Origin: Luminiphilus sp.
GTDB lineage: Bacteria; Pseudomonadota; Gammaproteobacteria; Pseudomonadales; Halieaceae
Direction: 5' to 3'
Assembly (NCBI GenBank): GCA_022425845.1
Contig: JAKMEU010000004.1
Location: forward strand, 1-22,521
Length of the DNA stretch: 22,521 nt
The notes beneath the pieces were generated by a model. The model was not told the DNA's origin. It saw nothing but the letters and a program-made list of their open reading frames with translations, and did not search any database. Both the position numbers and the translations under genes were made by a program. Positions within the stretch are counted from its first letter, which is position 1, and every line of letters begins with the position of its first letter. This document shows, piece by piece, positions 14,920 through 22,136 of this stretch.

Positions 14920-15960
14920 TTATGCAACAATCGAATCGGGCTGTCGCGCTTTTTCGCGCGCGGCTTCTACAGTGACCAGTTTTTTATCTACCAGACCCTG
15001 CAGGCACTGATCTATCGTCTGCATGCCCACAGCCTGTCCTGTTTGGATTGCAGAATACATCTGCGCGACTTTGTCTTCCCGAATCAGGTTTCTGATGGCC
15101 GGCGTCCCGCGCATGATCTCGTGGGCCGCGATCCGCCCACCGGTCGGTCGCTTCAGCAAAGTCTGGGAAATAACGCCCTGCAGGGACTCAGACAACATGG
15201 ACCGAACCATATCTTTTTCAGCCGCCGGAAACACATCGATGACCCGGTCAATGGTTTTTGCCGCTGAGGTTGTGTGCAAAGTGCCAAAAACAAGGTGCCC
15301 TGTCTCGGCCGCCGTCAGCGCCAGACGGATGGTCTCCAGATCGCGCATCTCACCAACCAGAATGATGTCCGGGTCCTCCCGAAGGGCCGATCGCAAAGCC
15401 TCGGAAAAGCCCAGGGTGTCGCGATGTACCTCACGCTGGTTAACAAGACAGCGCTTTGACTCATGAACAAATTCAATAGGGTCTTCGATGGTAAGGATGT
15501 GGTCGTAGCGATTGTCGTTGATGAAATCGACCATGGCCGCCAACGTGGTGGATTTACCGGAGCCCGTTGGGCCCGTCACCAATACAAGGCCCCGGGGCAG
15601 CAGGGAGATATCCCGAAAAACTTCGCCCAATCCCAAATCTTCCATCGTCAAGACTTTCGAGGGAATCGTCCTGAAAACGCCGCCCGCTCCTCGATTCTGG
15701 TTGAAGGCATTGACTCGGAATCGCGCCACGCCGGGCACTTCAAAAGAGAAGTCGGTTTCGAGGAACTCCTCAAAGTCCTTACGCTGTCGATCATTCATAA
15801 TGTCATACATCAGGTCATGAACCTGAGCATGCTCAAGCGGCGCCACGTTGATGCGCCGGACGTCACCATCCACCCTGATCATGGGCGGCAGGCCAGCAGA
15901 CAGATGCAGGTCTGAGGCCCCCTGTTTGGCACTGAACGCCAGTAACTCGGTTATATCCAT
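14920..15960 (-). CDS. pilT: Type IV pilus retraction ATPase PilT
   Basis: PilT powers disassembly of type IV pili and twitching motility. The 346-residue protein (Pseudomonas PilT 344) begins MDITELLAFSAKQGASDLHL, typical of PilT. It has Walker A GPTGSGKST (130-138), the Asp box TIEDPIEFVH, Walker B DIILVGEMRD (198-207), the His box FGTLHTTSAAKTIDR, and the retraction motif AIRNLIRED near the C-terminus, followed by GMQTIDQ. GGAGGGAG precedes the ATG. It heads a pilT-pilU pair and is divergent from yggS across 57 bases. No other pilus genes are in the window, so the motor components must be encoded elsewhere. Confidence 0.98.
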   Translation of the reverse strand: MDITELLAFSAKQGASDLHLSAGLPPMIRVDGDVRRINVAPLEHAQVHDLMYDIMNDRQRKDFEEFLETDFSFEVPGVARFRVNAFNQNRGAGGVFRTIPSKVLTMEDLGLGEVFRDISLLPRGLVLVTGPTGSGKSTTLAAMVDFINDNRYDHILTIEDPIEFVHESKRCLVNQREVHRDTLGFSEALRSALREDPDIILVGEMRDLETIRLALTAAETGHLVFGTLHTTSAAKTIDRVIDVFPAAEKDMVRSMLSESLQGVISQTLLKRPTGGRIAAHEIMRGTPAIRNLIREDKVAQMYSAIQTGQAVGMQTIDQCLQGLVDKKLVTVEAAREKARQPDSIVA

Positions 15961-16005
15961 TAAATTCTCCCTCCGGCAAAGGCTGTCTGCCCGGATACAT
16001 GGGGC

Positions 16006-16017
16006 TATGATGGCAGC
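16006..16017 (+). promoter_or_regulatory. Predicted -10 region of a leaderless yggS promoter
   Basis: TATGAT at 16006-16011 is a five-of-six match to the -10 consensus. It places +1 at 16018, the A of the yggS ATG. No Shine-Dalgarno sequence precedes that ATG. The -35 box is weak: CTGTCT at 15983-15988 with a 17-base spacer. Confidence 0.45.
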
Positions 16018-16704
16018 ATGGGAACAATAAATGTAGCCACCAATTTACAACATGTCAGGGATCGAGTCGCCGCGGCGGAACGGCAAGCAAACCGGGCGCC
16101 GGGTTCTGTCCATCTGCTGGCGGTCAGTAAAACCAAGCCGGCCACCCTGATACGGGAAGCCTGGGCAGCGGGGCAACAGGCCTTTGGTGAAAATTATGCC
16201 CAGGAGGCCGAGGAAAAAGTACGGGCGCTGACAGACCTTGCTATACAGTGGCATTTCATCGGGCCCGTGCAATCGAATAAAACCCGGGGTCTCGCCAATA
16301 CCATGGCTTGGATACATAGCGTGGACCGCCACAAAATTGCCCAGCGCCTGAGTGAGCAGCGACATGCAGAACTACCGCCCCTGAATATTTGCCTTCAGGT
16401 TAAATTATCAGATGAAGCCACGAAATTCGGGGTCAGCCCGGGCGAATTACCCGCTCTGGCCGCCGAGGTAGACGGGCTGGCCAATCTGCGTCTGCGAGGC
16501 CTGATGGCTATACCTGCGGCGTCATCGGAGGTGACAAAACAACGCGCTGCCTTTGCACAGCTTCGGCTGCTCTTCGAGGGTCTCAGAGAAAATCACCCCT
16601 CGCTGGACACCCTTTCAATGGGCATGTCGGGCGATCTCGAAGCGGCGATCGCCGAAGGGTCCAATCTGGTGAGGGTGGGCACCGATGTTTTTGGCGCGCG
16701 ATAA
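16018..16704 (+). CDS. yggS: YggS/PLPBP-type pyridoxal phosphate homeostasis protein
   Basis: This protein binds pyridoxal 5'-phosphate and helps balance vitamin B6 and amino-acid pools; it has a TIM barrel like alanine racemase but no known racemase activity. The 228-residue product has LLAVSKTKP with the PLP lysine (K38), FGENYAQEAEEK, WHFIGPVQSNKTR, SVDR, and the C-terminal LSMGMSGDLEAAIAEGS then RVGTDVFGAR. The N-terminus INVATNLQHVRDRV lines up with E. coli YggS, supporting the ATG at 16018 although it has no ribosome-binding site. It precedes proC, yggT and metX in the order seen in Pseudomonas. Confidence 0.96.
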   Translation: MGTINVATNLQHVRDRVAAAERQANRAPGSVHLLAVSKTKPATLIREAWAAGQQAFGENYAQEAEEKVRALTDLAIQWHFIGPVQSNKTRGLANTMAWIHSVDRHKIAQRLSEQRHAELPPLNICLQVKLSDEATKFGVSPGELPALAAEVDGLANLRLRGLMAIPAASSEVTKQRAAFAQLRLLFEGLRENHPSLDTLSMGMSGDLEAAIAEGSNLVRVGTDVFGAR

Positions 16705-16782
16705 GGCAGGCTATTCATACACCCAACCAGGCTGGCGCCACGTTATACTCCGCGCGCAACAAGACTGAACAGGGATCTCCCC

Positions 16783-17616
16783 GTGGACCTAAGTGATTTG
16801 CCCCAACACATCGGCTTCGTCGGCGCAGGCAACATGGCATCAGCGATCATTGGTGGATTGCTTGACGCCGGCGTATCAGCGGACCGGCTCTGTGCCGCCG
16901 ATCCCAGTGCAGCAGCGCGGGAGAAGCTAGAGTCGCAGGGAATCGCTTTGGTCACGGCTCAGCCAGCAAAACAGTTTGCCCGGGCGGATCTGATTATTTT
17001 GGCGGTCAAACCGCAGTTCATGGCCGATGCCACTGCGTCACTGGCTCCGAACCTGGGACCGGACTGCGTCGTGATGTCGGTAGCCGCGGGAATTAGCACC
17101 CCCTCCCTCAAGACCCTTTTGAGCCGCCCCTCATTGCCCGTGGTGCGCTGTATGCCCAATACGCCGGCCCTGGTAAGGGCGGGGGCGTCGGGCTTGTTTG
17201 CCAGTGATGAGGTCTCCGATGAGCAGCGCCGAGGCGTCGAAGCGGTCATGCGTGTGGTGGGTACCGCCCGCTGGCTCACTTCGGAGTCCCACATCGATAT
17301 CGTCACGGCAGTCTCCGGCAGTGGCCCTGCGTATTTTTTTGCCTTTATGGAAGCCATGATTGCGGCAGGAGAGCGCCTCGGCCTGGACCATGAAACGGCC
17401 CATCAACTGACACTGCAAACGGCTTTGGGTGCAGCGACCCTTGCGGAGCAGGGGGGCGAGCCCATAGATGAGCTTCGCCGCAACGTGACCAGCCCCGGGG
17501 GTACCACCGAGCGCGCCCTAGCATCCTTTGAGGATGGCAACCTTTCAGCGCTGGTAGATGGCGCTATGCAAGCCTGTCTGGACAGGGCCCGTGAAATGGC
17601 AGAGGAGTTTGGATAA
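16783..17616 (+). CDS. proC: Pyrroline-5-carboxylate reductase
   Basis: ProC performs the last step of proline synthesis, reducing pyrroline-5-carboxylate with NAD(P)H. The 277-residue protein (E. coli 269) has the Rossmann loop GFVGAGNMASAI (11-22), VVRCMPNTPALV, and the signature AVSGSGPAYFFAFMEAM with RRNVTSPGGTTERAL in the dimer domain. The start is GTG at 16783 with AGGGAT upstream at good spacing. A TATACT at 16744-16749 in the 78-base gap after yggS could be a -10 box, but I found no matching -35 box. The gene may be served by both the yggS promoter and its own. Confidence 0.97.
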   Translation: MDLSDLPQHIGFVGAGNMASAIIGGLLDAGVSADRLCAADPSAAAREKLESQGIALVTAQPAKQFARADLIILAVKPQFMADATASLAPNLGPDCVVMSVAAGISTPSLKTLLSRPSLPVVRCMPNTPALVRAGASGLFASDEVSDEQRRGVEAVMRVVGTARWLTSESHIDIVTAVSGSGPAYFFAFMEAMIAAGERLGLDHETAHQLTLQTALGAATLAEQGGEPIDELRRNVTSPGGTTERALASFEDGNLSALVDGAMQACLDRAREMAEEFG

Positions 17617-17618
17617 GT

Positions 17619-18206
17619 ATGGCCGCGCTGAATGAAATTGCTGCTTTTTTGGTTGAGACAGCTGCCTCACTGTACCTGATCCTCGTCGTAGTTCGGGGTA
17701 TGCTGCAAACCGCAAGGGCTGACTTTTACAATCCAATCTCGCAATTTGTGGTCAGGGCGACCAACCCCCCCCTGCGCGTCATGCACCGTGTTATTCCCGG
17801 CAAGGGCCGCTTCGATCCCTCAGTACTGGTTTTGGCAGTCGTCGTACAGATCATTGCCATACTGACAACCCTGCTGCTGGCGGGCTTCGGACTCCCCAGC
17901 CTGCTGACGCTATTGGTATGGAGCCTGATCGGTGTCGCAGGGTTGATTGTGAACGCCTATCTGGTAGCCCTTATCGTCATGATTGTCGTGAGCTGGGTCG
18001 CGCCCGGCACCCGCCACCCTGCGGTGCTCCTGACCTACCAGATCACCGAACCCGTCATGGCCCCCGTGCGCTCCCTGTTGCCGTCGGCTGGAGGGCTGGA
18101 TTTTTCTCCCATCCTTGTCTTTATAGTCATCAATGTTCTCCAGATAGCATTGCGTCATATGGCCGCAGCAGCGGGGCTCCCCCTACAGCTGGTCATTGGG
18201 ATCTAA
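17619..18206 (+). CDS. yggT: YggT family integral membrane protein
   Basis: The 195-residue protein (E. coli YggT 188) carries two copies of the YggT module. The first has membrane segments around residues 5-27 and 68-93 with NPISQFVVRATNPPLRVMHR between them. The second has segments around 97-128 and 160-180, with TYQITEPVMAPVRSLLP then GGLDFSPI. Both repeats contain the family's N/T-P-P/V-M-x-P-V/H-R pattern. It is an inner-membrane protein; a link to osmotic or K+ handling has been proposed for the family but its function is unsettled. It starts two bases after the proC stop and is surely co-transcribed. Confidence 0.94.
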   Translation: MAALNEIAAFLVETAASLYLILVVVRGMLQTARADFYNPISQFVVRATNPPLRVMHRVIPGKGRFDPSVLVLAVVVQIIAILTTLLLAGFGLPSLLTLLVWSLIGVAGLIVNAYLVALIVMIVVSWVAPGTRHPAVLLTYQITEPVMAPVRSLLPSAGGLDFSPILVFIVINVLQIALRHMAAAAGLPLQLVIGI

Positions 18207-18209
18207 ACC

Positions 18210-19343
18210 GTGACCCCGTCTGGTGACATAGGCATCGTTACGCCCGTACAGGTGCACTTTGACGAGCCCCTTGAACTGCAGTCAGGAAAAATACTGCCGG
18301 AGTTCGACCTCACTACAGAAACGTACGGTGTACTCAACGCTGACCGAAGTAATGCTGTTTTGGTCTGCCATGCCCTCAGCGGGAATCACCACGCGGCAGG
18401 GCGTCATGATCCAACCGATCGCAAACCCGGTTGGTGGGACCTTCATATCGGGCCAGGCAAGGCCATCGACACAAACCGTTTTTTTGTCGTCTCGAGTAAT
18501 AACCTCGGTGGCTGTGACGGCAGCACAGGACCCAACACCGCCCAGCCGGAAACCGGCCAACTCTGGGGGCCCGACTTTCCACAGGTGACCGTACAGGACT
18601 GGGTACGTGCCCAGGCATTACTCGCAGACCACTTTGGGATTGCTACCTGGGCAGCGGTTGTGGGCGGCAGCCTGGGGGGAATGCAAGCCCTTCACTGGGC
18701 TGCACACTATCCCGACCGCGTTCGCAACTGTGTTGCATTAGCTGCAGCACCCAAGTTGACTGCGCAAAATATCGCTTTCAATGAAATTGCACGGCAGGCC
18801 ATTTTGGCCGACCCCAACTGGTTTTCTGGGCACTACCAGCGCGAGGCATCGACACCCACCCGAGGGCTGTCCCTGGCACGCATGGTCGGGCATCTGACCT
18901 ATATGTCCGCCGATGGCATGAGTGACCGTTTTGGCCGGGATATCAGTGAAAGTTCCGACGGATCCCAGAGTGAGGATGAAATGGTATTTCAGGTGGAAAG
19001 CTACCTGCGGTATCAGGGCAAACAATTCTCAACCCGCTTTGATGCCAATACCTACCTGTTGATGACGCGTGCCCTCGATAGATTTGACATCTCCGAGGGC
19101 TTCGGTGGCTCACTGGAGGCCGCCATGGCCGCGACAAAAGCAAGAATGCTGGTGGTGTCTTTTTCCAGCGACTGGCGCTTTTCACCCGCCCGCTCGCGGG
19201 AGCTGGTGGACGCGCTGCTGGCCTCTGAGCGGCCCGTCACCTATGCTGAAATCCAAACCGATGCCGGACACGACGCATTCCTGTTGGACGAAGCCCACTA
19301 CGCTGAGCTGTTCCGGGCTTGGATGGCACAGGTGACCGTGTGA
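18210..19343 (+). CDS. metX: Homoserine O-acyltransferase MetX
   Basis: MetX activates homoserine by acylation in the first dedicated step of methionine synthesis. The 377-residue alpha/beta hydrolase-fold protein has the nucleophile motif GGSLGGMQ (S154), catalytic D321 (SSDWRFSP) and H354 (DAGHDAFL), plus NLGGCDGSTGP (98-108) and HALSGNHHAAG near the oxyanion hole. Length fits the family. MetX enzymes paired with MetW, as in Pseudomonas, have been reported to use succinyl-CoA rather than acetyl-CoA; I cannot decide the acyl donor from sequence alone. The start is GTG at 18210, three bases after the yggT stop, with a weak TGGGAT upstream. Its stop overlaps the metW start by one base (TGATG). 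Confidence 0.95.
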   Translation: MTPSGDIGIVTPVQVHFDEPLELQSGKILPEFDLTTETYGVLNADRSNAVLVCHALSGNHHAAGRHDPTDRKPGWWDLHIGPGKAIDTNRFFVVSSNNLGGCDGSTGPNTAQPETGQLWGPDFPQVTVQDWVRAQALLADHFGIATWAAVVGGSLGGMQALHWAAHYPDRVRNCVALAAAPKLTAQNIAFNEIARQAILADPNWFSGHYQREASTPTRGLSLARMVGHLTYMSADGMSDRFGRDISESSDGSQSEDEMVFQVESYLRYQGKQFSTRFDANTYLLMTRALDRFDISEGFGGSLEAAMAATKARMLVVSFSSDWRFSPARSRELVDALLASERPVTYAEIQTDAGHDAFLLDEAHYAELFRAWMAQVTV

Positions 19344-19936
19344 TGCGCTACGACCTGACGCAAGTCGAAGCCTGGATTCCCGAGGGCAGCCGGGTACTCG
19401 ATCTCGGTTGTGGCGACGGCGCTTTTCTCGACCGGCTGCAGCAGACACGCCATGTGCGTGGGTTGGGTCTGGAGTTGGACCCTCTCAATCTTATCGCCGC
19501 CACGCAGCTAGGTGTTGATATTGTGCAGCAGGATATGGATCAGGGCCTCGATAACTTTCCGGACGCCAGCTTTGATGTGGTCATTCTTGCCCACGCACTG
19601 CAGGTGCTGAACCGGCCTGATCGGGTGCTCCGGGATATGGTGCGCATAGGACGGGAAGCCGTCGTGACTTTTCCCAATTTTGGCCACTGGCGCTGCCGCC
19701 TGCATCTGGGCCTCCACGGCCGTATGCCGGTCTCCGAGGTTTTGCCTTACAGTTGGTACGACACACCCAACATTCATTTTTGTACTGTTCGTGATTTTGA
19801 GGCCCTGTGCGGCACACTCAACATCGATATCATTGACCGCGACATTGTGTCGGGACCCGCCATGCAGCTTTTCAAACACTGGTTTCCAAACCTGTTCGGC
19901 TCCACCGCGATATTCAGGATTCGGGCATGCGCCTGA
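19343..19936 (+). CDS. metW: MetW, methyltransferase-like partner of MetX
   Basis: The 197-residue protein has a class I methyltransferase core with motif I LDLGCGDGAF (19-28), LELDPLNL (the acidic residue after strand 2) and QQDMDQGLDNFPDASFDVVI, followed by VTFPNFGHWRCRLHLGLHGRMP and SWYDTPNIHFCT. These are the typical MetW signatures. It is nearly always next to metX and is needed together with it for homoserine acylation in several proteobacteria; no methylation substrate is established. I chose the ATG at 19343 because AGGTGA lies upstream and it forms TGATG with the metX stop. A start at 19319 would lie inside metX and add eight atypical residues. Confidence 0.95.
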   Translation: MRYDLTQVEAWIPEGSRVLDLGCGDGAFLDRLQQTRHVRGLGLELDPLNLIAATQLGVDIVQQDMDQGLDNFPDASFDVVILAHALQVLNRPDRVLRDMVRIGREAVVTFPNFGHWRCRLHLGLHGRMPVSEVLPYSWYDTPNIHFCTVRDFEALCGTLNIDIIDRDIVSGPAMQLFKHWFPNLFGSTAIFRIRACA

Positions 19937-20367
19937 GCGTCCCACTCCTCATCCTGTTGCTACTGGCATCGACCCAAGCGCTGGGCCAGCAGTCAGAGCG
20001 CTTCGACCAGTACGAGCTGCATCGCAGTGTGGTGTACACCACCTTCCTGTCACCTGAGATTGCCTCGGAATATGGGATCGCGCGCGGGGATTTCAAAGCC
20101 ATACTGACCCTGTCGGTAAGGGATGTATCAGCGGGTGAAACCGCGGGACGCCCTATGGTCCTCTCGGGCAGGACCTGGGACCTTATTCAGGGCGGCGGGC
20201 TGGATTTCATGGAGATCCGGGAGGGGGCGGCGACCTATTACATCGCCGAATTTGAATTCATTGATCGTGAATGGCGCTTTTTTGAGTTCGACTTCCAGCC
20301 CGAAGGAAGCGAAAAATCGTTCCGCTATAAGTTCAAGACTCAGCTCTGGAAGCAAGCGGACCGCTAG
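19927..20367 (+). CDS. Exported DUF4426 protein
   Basis: The 146-residue product begins with a signal peptide (about 1-20, MRLSVPLLILLLLASTQALG) and continues as a beta-rich domain. Features include YELHRSVVYTTFLSPEIAS near the mature N-terminus, YGIARGDFKAILTLSVR, and FIDREWRFFEFDFQP. This matches what I recall of DUF4426, the family of Pseudomonas PA0388, which occupies the same place between metW and rdgB. No function is known. It is probably periplasmic. Its start overlaps the metW stop by 10 bases, so translation is likely coupled to metW. The constant placement in the methionine cluster contrasts with the predicted export, so the link may be only positional. Confidence 0.88.
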   Translation: MRLSVPLLILLLLASTQALGQQSERFDQYELHRSVVYTTFLSPEIASEYGIARGDFKAILTLSVRDVSAGETAGRPMVLSGRTWDLIQGGGLDFMEIREGAATYYIAEFEFIDREWRFFEFDFQPEGSEKSFRYKFKTQLWKQADR

Positions 20368-20371
20368 CGCT

Positions 20372-20971
20372 GTGAGTACCACTCAAAACCCCACCGTCCT
20401 CGCCAGCGGTAATAAAGGCAAACTTAAAGAGCTGCAGCTGGCACTGTCAGGCACCGGGTTGATACTCAAACCCCAAAGCGAGTACGCCGTACCCGAGGCG
20501 GAGGAAGACGGCCTGACGTTCATCGAAAACGCCCTGAAAAAAGCCCGCAACGCCGCACAGCATACGGGTTATGCCGCGCTTGCCGATGACTCCGGCCTGG
20601 TGGTACCGGCCCTGGGTGGCGCACCGGGCATTCACTCGGCCCGGTATGCCGAGGGCGGTGACGCCGCCAACAACGCCAAACTCCTTGAGGAAATGTCGAA
20701 GCTCCCGGGCGCAGATCGCAGGGCCTGGTTTGTCTGTGTACTGGTGCTGGTGAGCAGCCCGACGGACCCCTCCCCCCTAATCGCCGAAGGATACTGGCAT
20801 GGAAGTATTGCCACAGACCCCAGGGGCAGCGAAGGTTTTGGCTACGACCCACTGTTCTGCATCGATGAAACGGGCAGGACAGCGGCCTCCCTGACCGCAT
20901 CAGAGAAGCAGGAACTGAGCCACAGAGGCAAGGCTGTGCACAAACTCAGGCAACAGCTTGGATACCAGTAA
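20372..20971 (+). CDS. rdgB: dITP/XTP pyrophosphatase (RdgB/HAM1)
   Basis: RdgB hydrolyses non-canonical purine nucleotides such as dITP and XTP to monophosphates, keeping them out of DNA and RNA. From GTG at 20372 the product has 199 residues (E. coli 197). Motifs are LASGNKGKLKEL at the N-terminus, FIENALKKARNAA, ADDSGLVVPALGGAPGIHSA, and GFGYDPLF with SHRGKA at the C-terminal end. The GTG comes four bases after the DUF4426 stop and has only a weak upstream purine stretch, so coupling to the previous gene is likely. The frame opens much further upstream (20123), but that part overlaps DUF4426 and is not protein-like for this family. Confidence 0.95.
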   Translation: MSTTQNPTVLASGNKGKLKELQLALSGTGLILKPQSEYAVPEAEEDGLTFIENALKKARNAAQHTGYAALADDSGLVVPALGGAPGIHSARYAEGGDAANNAKLLEEMSKLPGADRRAWFVCVLVLVSSPTDPSPLIAEGYWHGSIATDPRGSEGFGYDPLFCIDETGRTAASLTASEKQELSHRGKAVHKLRQQLGYQ

Positions 20972-22109
20972 TATACCTTTGGCACTCTATGTGCACTTGC
21001 CGTGGTGTGAACGAAAATGCCCCTACTGCGACTTCAATTCCCACGAGAATTTTGATCCCGCAGACCAGGGTACTTACATCGATGCACTGCTGTTGGACCT
21101 CGATCAGCAACTGTCCTGGCAAGCCCCCAGACCACTGCACTCCATTTTCCTGGGCGGTGGCACACCGAGCCTGTTCAGCGACAAAAGTATTGCCCGGCTG
21201 TTAGATGGAATCGATCGGCGATGGGGGATTGCCGACTCGACTGAAATCACAATGGAGGCCAATCCGGGTAGTGCTGAAGCCGCCCGCTTTGCCGGCTACC
21301 GCGAGGCAGGTGTCAACCGCCTGAGCCTGGGCATTCAGTCCTTTGACGACCGGCACCTGAGGTCACTGGGCAGGGTCCACGATGAAGGGCAGGCACGACG
21401 TGCCATCGCATTGGCCCGGGCGAACTTTGCCCGTATCAATTTAGATGTGATGCACGGGCTTGCAGGGCAAACCGCTGCCGGGGCCCTGGCCGATCTTGAA
21501 GAGGCCATCGACCAGTCAGAGGGGCACGTGTCGTGGTATCAACTGACGATTGAGCCCAATACAGCGTTCTGGTCCCAGCCACCCAAGCTGCCCAAAGAAG
21601 ACATTCTCAGCGACATACAGGACGCCGGTGAAGCGCGGTTTGCGGCGTCAAAACTAGACCAATATGAGGTTTCAGCCTGGGCGGCGGCGGGCCAGCAGTC
21701 TGTACACAACCTCAACTATTGGTCCTTTGGCGACTATCTCGGCATTGGCGCAGGTGCGCATGGAAAAATCACATCCCCTGAGGGGGTAGTAGGCCGAACC
21801 CGTCGCTCCAGACTACCTCGCGACTACGTGGCTGCCGTACTCGCGAATCGAGCTCCCCTCCGGGAGAACATCGACCACTCTGAACTGCCGGTGGAGTTCA
21901 TGCTCAACGCGCTTCGGCTGAGGGGCGGCGTGCCGGCATCACTGTTTGAGTCAAGAACCGGTCTGGCCATCCAGCATATTGCCGCGACGCGGGAGGCCCT
22001 GATATCCGAAGGACTGCTGTCTGACGATCCGGAGCGTATCGGCACAACGGCACAGGGGTTCAGATTTCTGGATGACGTCGTAGCCCGGTTCATACCGAAG
22101 CGCGATTAA
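20958..22109 (+). CDS. hemW: HemW, radical-SAM heme chaperone
   Basis: The 383-residue radical SAM protein has the iron-sulfur motif CERKCPYCDF (C17, C21, C24), followed by GGGTPSL (66-72), NPGSAEAARFAGYREAGVN then SLGIQSFDDRHLRSLGR, and the HemN-type C-terminal domain. The residue after the third cysteine region is D-F, not the extra cysteine of true coproporphyrinogen dehydrogenase HemN. This marks it as HemW, which binds heme and is thought to deliver it to target proteins. The only sensible start is TTG at 20958, with AGG eight bases upstream, because the family begins shortly before Y-x-H-x-P-W-C. It overlaps rdgB by 14 bases, a sign of translational coupling. Older annotations would call it an oxygen-independent coproporphyrinogen oxidase. 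Confidence 0.95.
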   Translation: MDTSNIPLALYVHLPWCERKCPYCDFNSHENFDPADQGTYIDALLLDLDQQLSWQAPRPLHSIFLGGGTPSLFSDKSIARLLDGIDRRWGIADSTEITMEANPGSAEAARFAGYREAGVNRLSLGIQSFDDRHLRSLGRVHDEGQARRAIALARANFARINLDVMHGLAGQTAAGALADLEEAIDQSEGHVSWYQLTIEPNTAFWSQPPKLPKEDILSDIQDAGEARFAASKLDQYEVSAWAAAGQQSVHNLNYWSFGDYLGIGAGAHGKITSPEGVVGRTRRSRLPRDYVAAVLANRAPLRENIDHSELPVEFMLNALRLRGGVPASLFESRTGLAIQHIAATREALISEGLLSDDPERIGTTAQGFRFLDDVVARFIPKRD

Positions 22110-22112
22110 CCC

Positions 22113-22136
22113 GCTGTTCAACGCTTACTGAACAGC
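22113..22136. repeat. Inverted repeat at the hemW/trmB convergent junction
   Basis: The arms GCTGTTCA and TGAACAGC (8 bp, perfect) surround an 8-base loop. The hairpin spans the short gap between the hemW and trmB stops and the last trmB codons. No T-run follows on either strand, so it is at best a weak two-way terminator or RNA-stabilising hairpin. Confidence 0.4.

Noticed and set aside
20958..22109. Coproporphyrinogen III dehydrogenase (HemN)
   Set aside because: The motif C-x3-C-x2-C is followed by D-F rather than the additional cysteine of HemN, so HemW is the better call.
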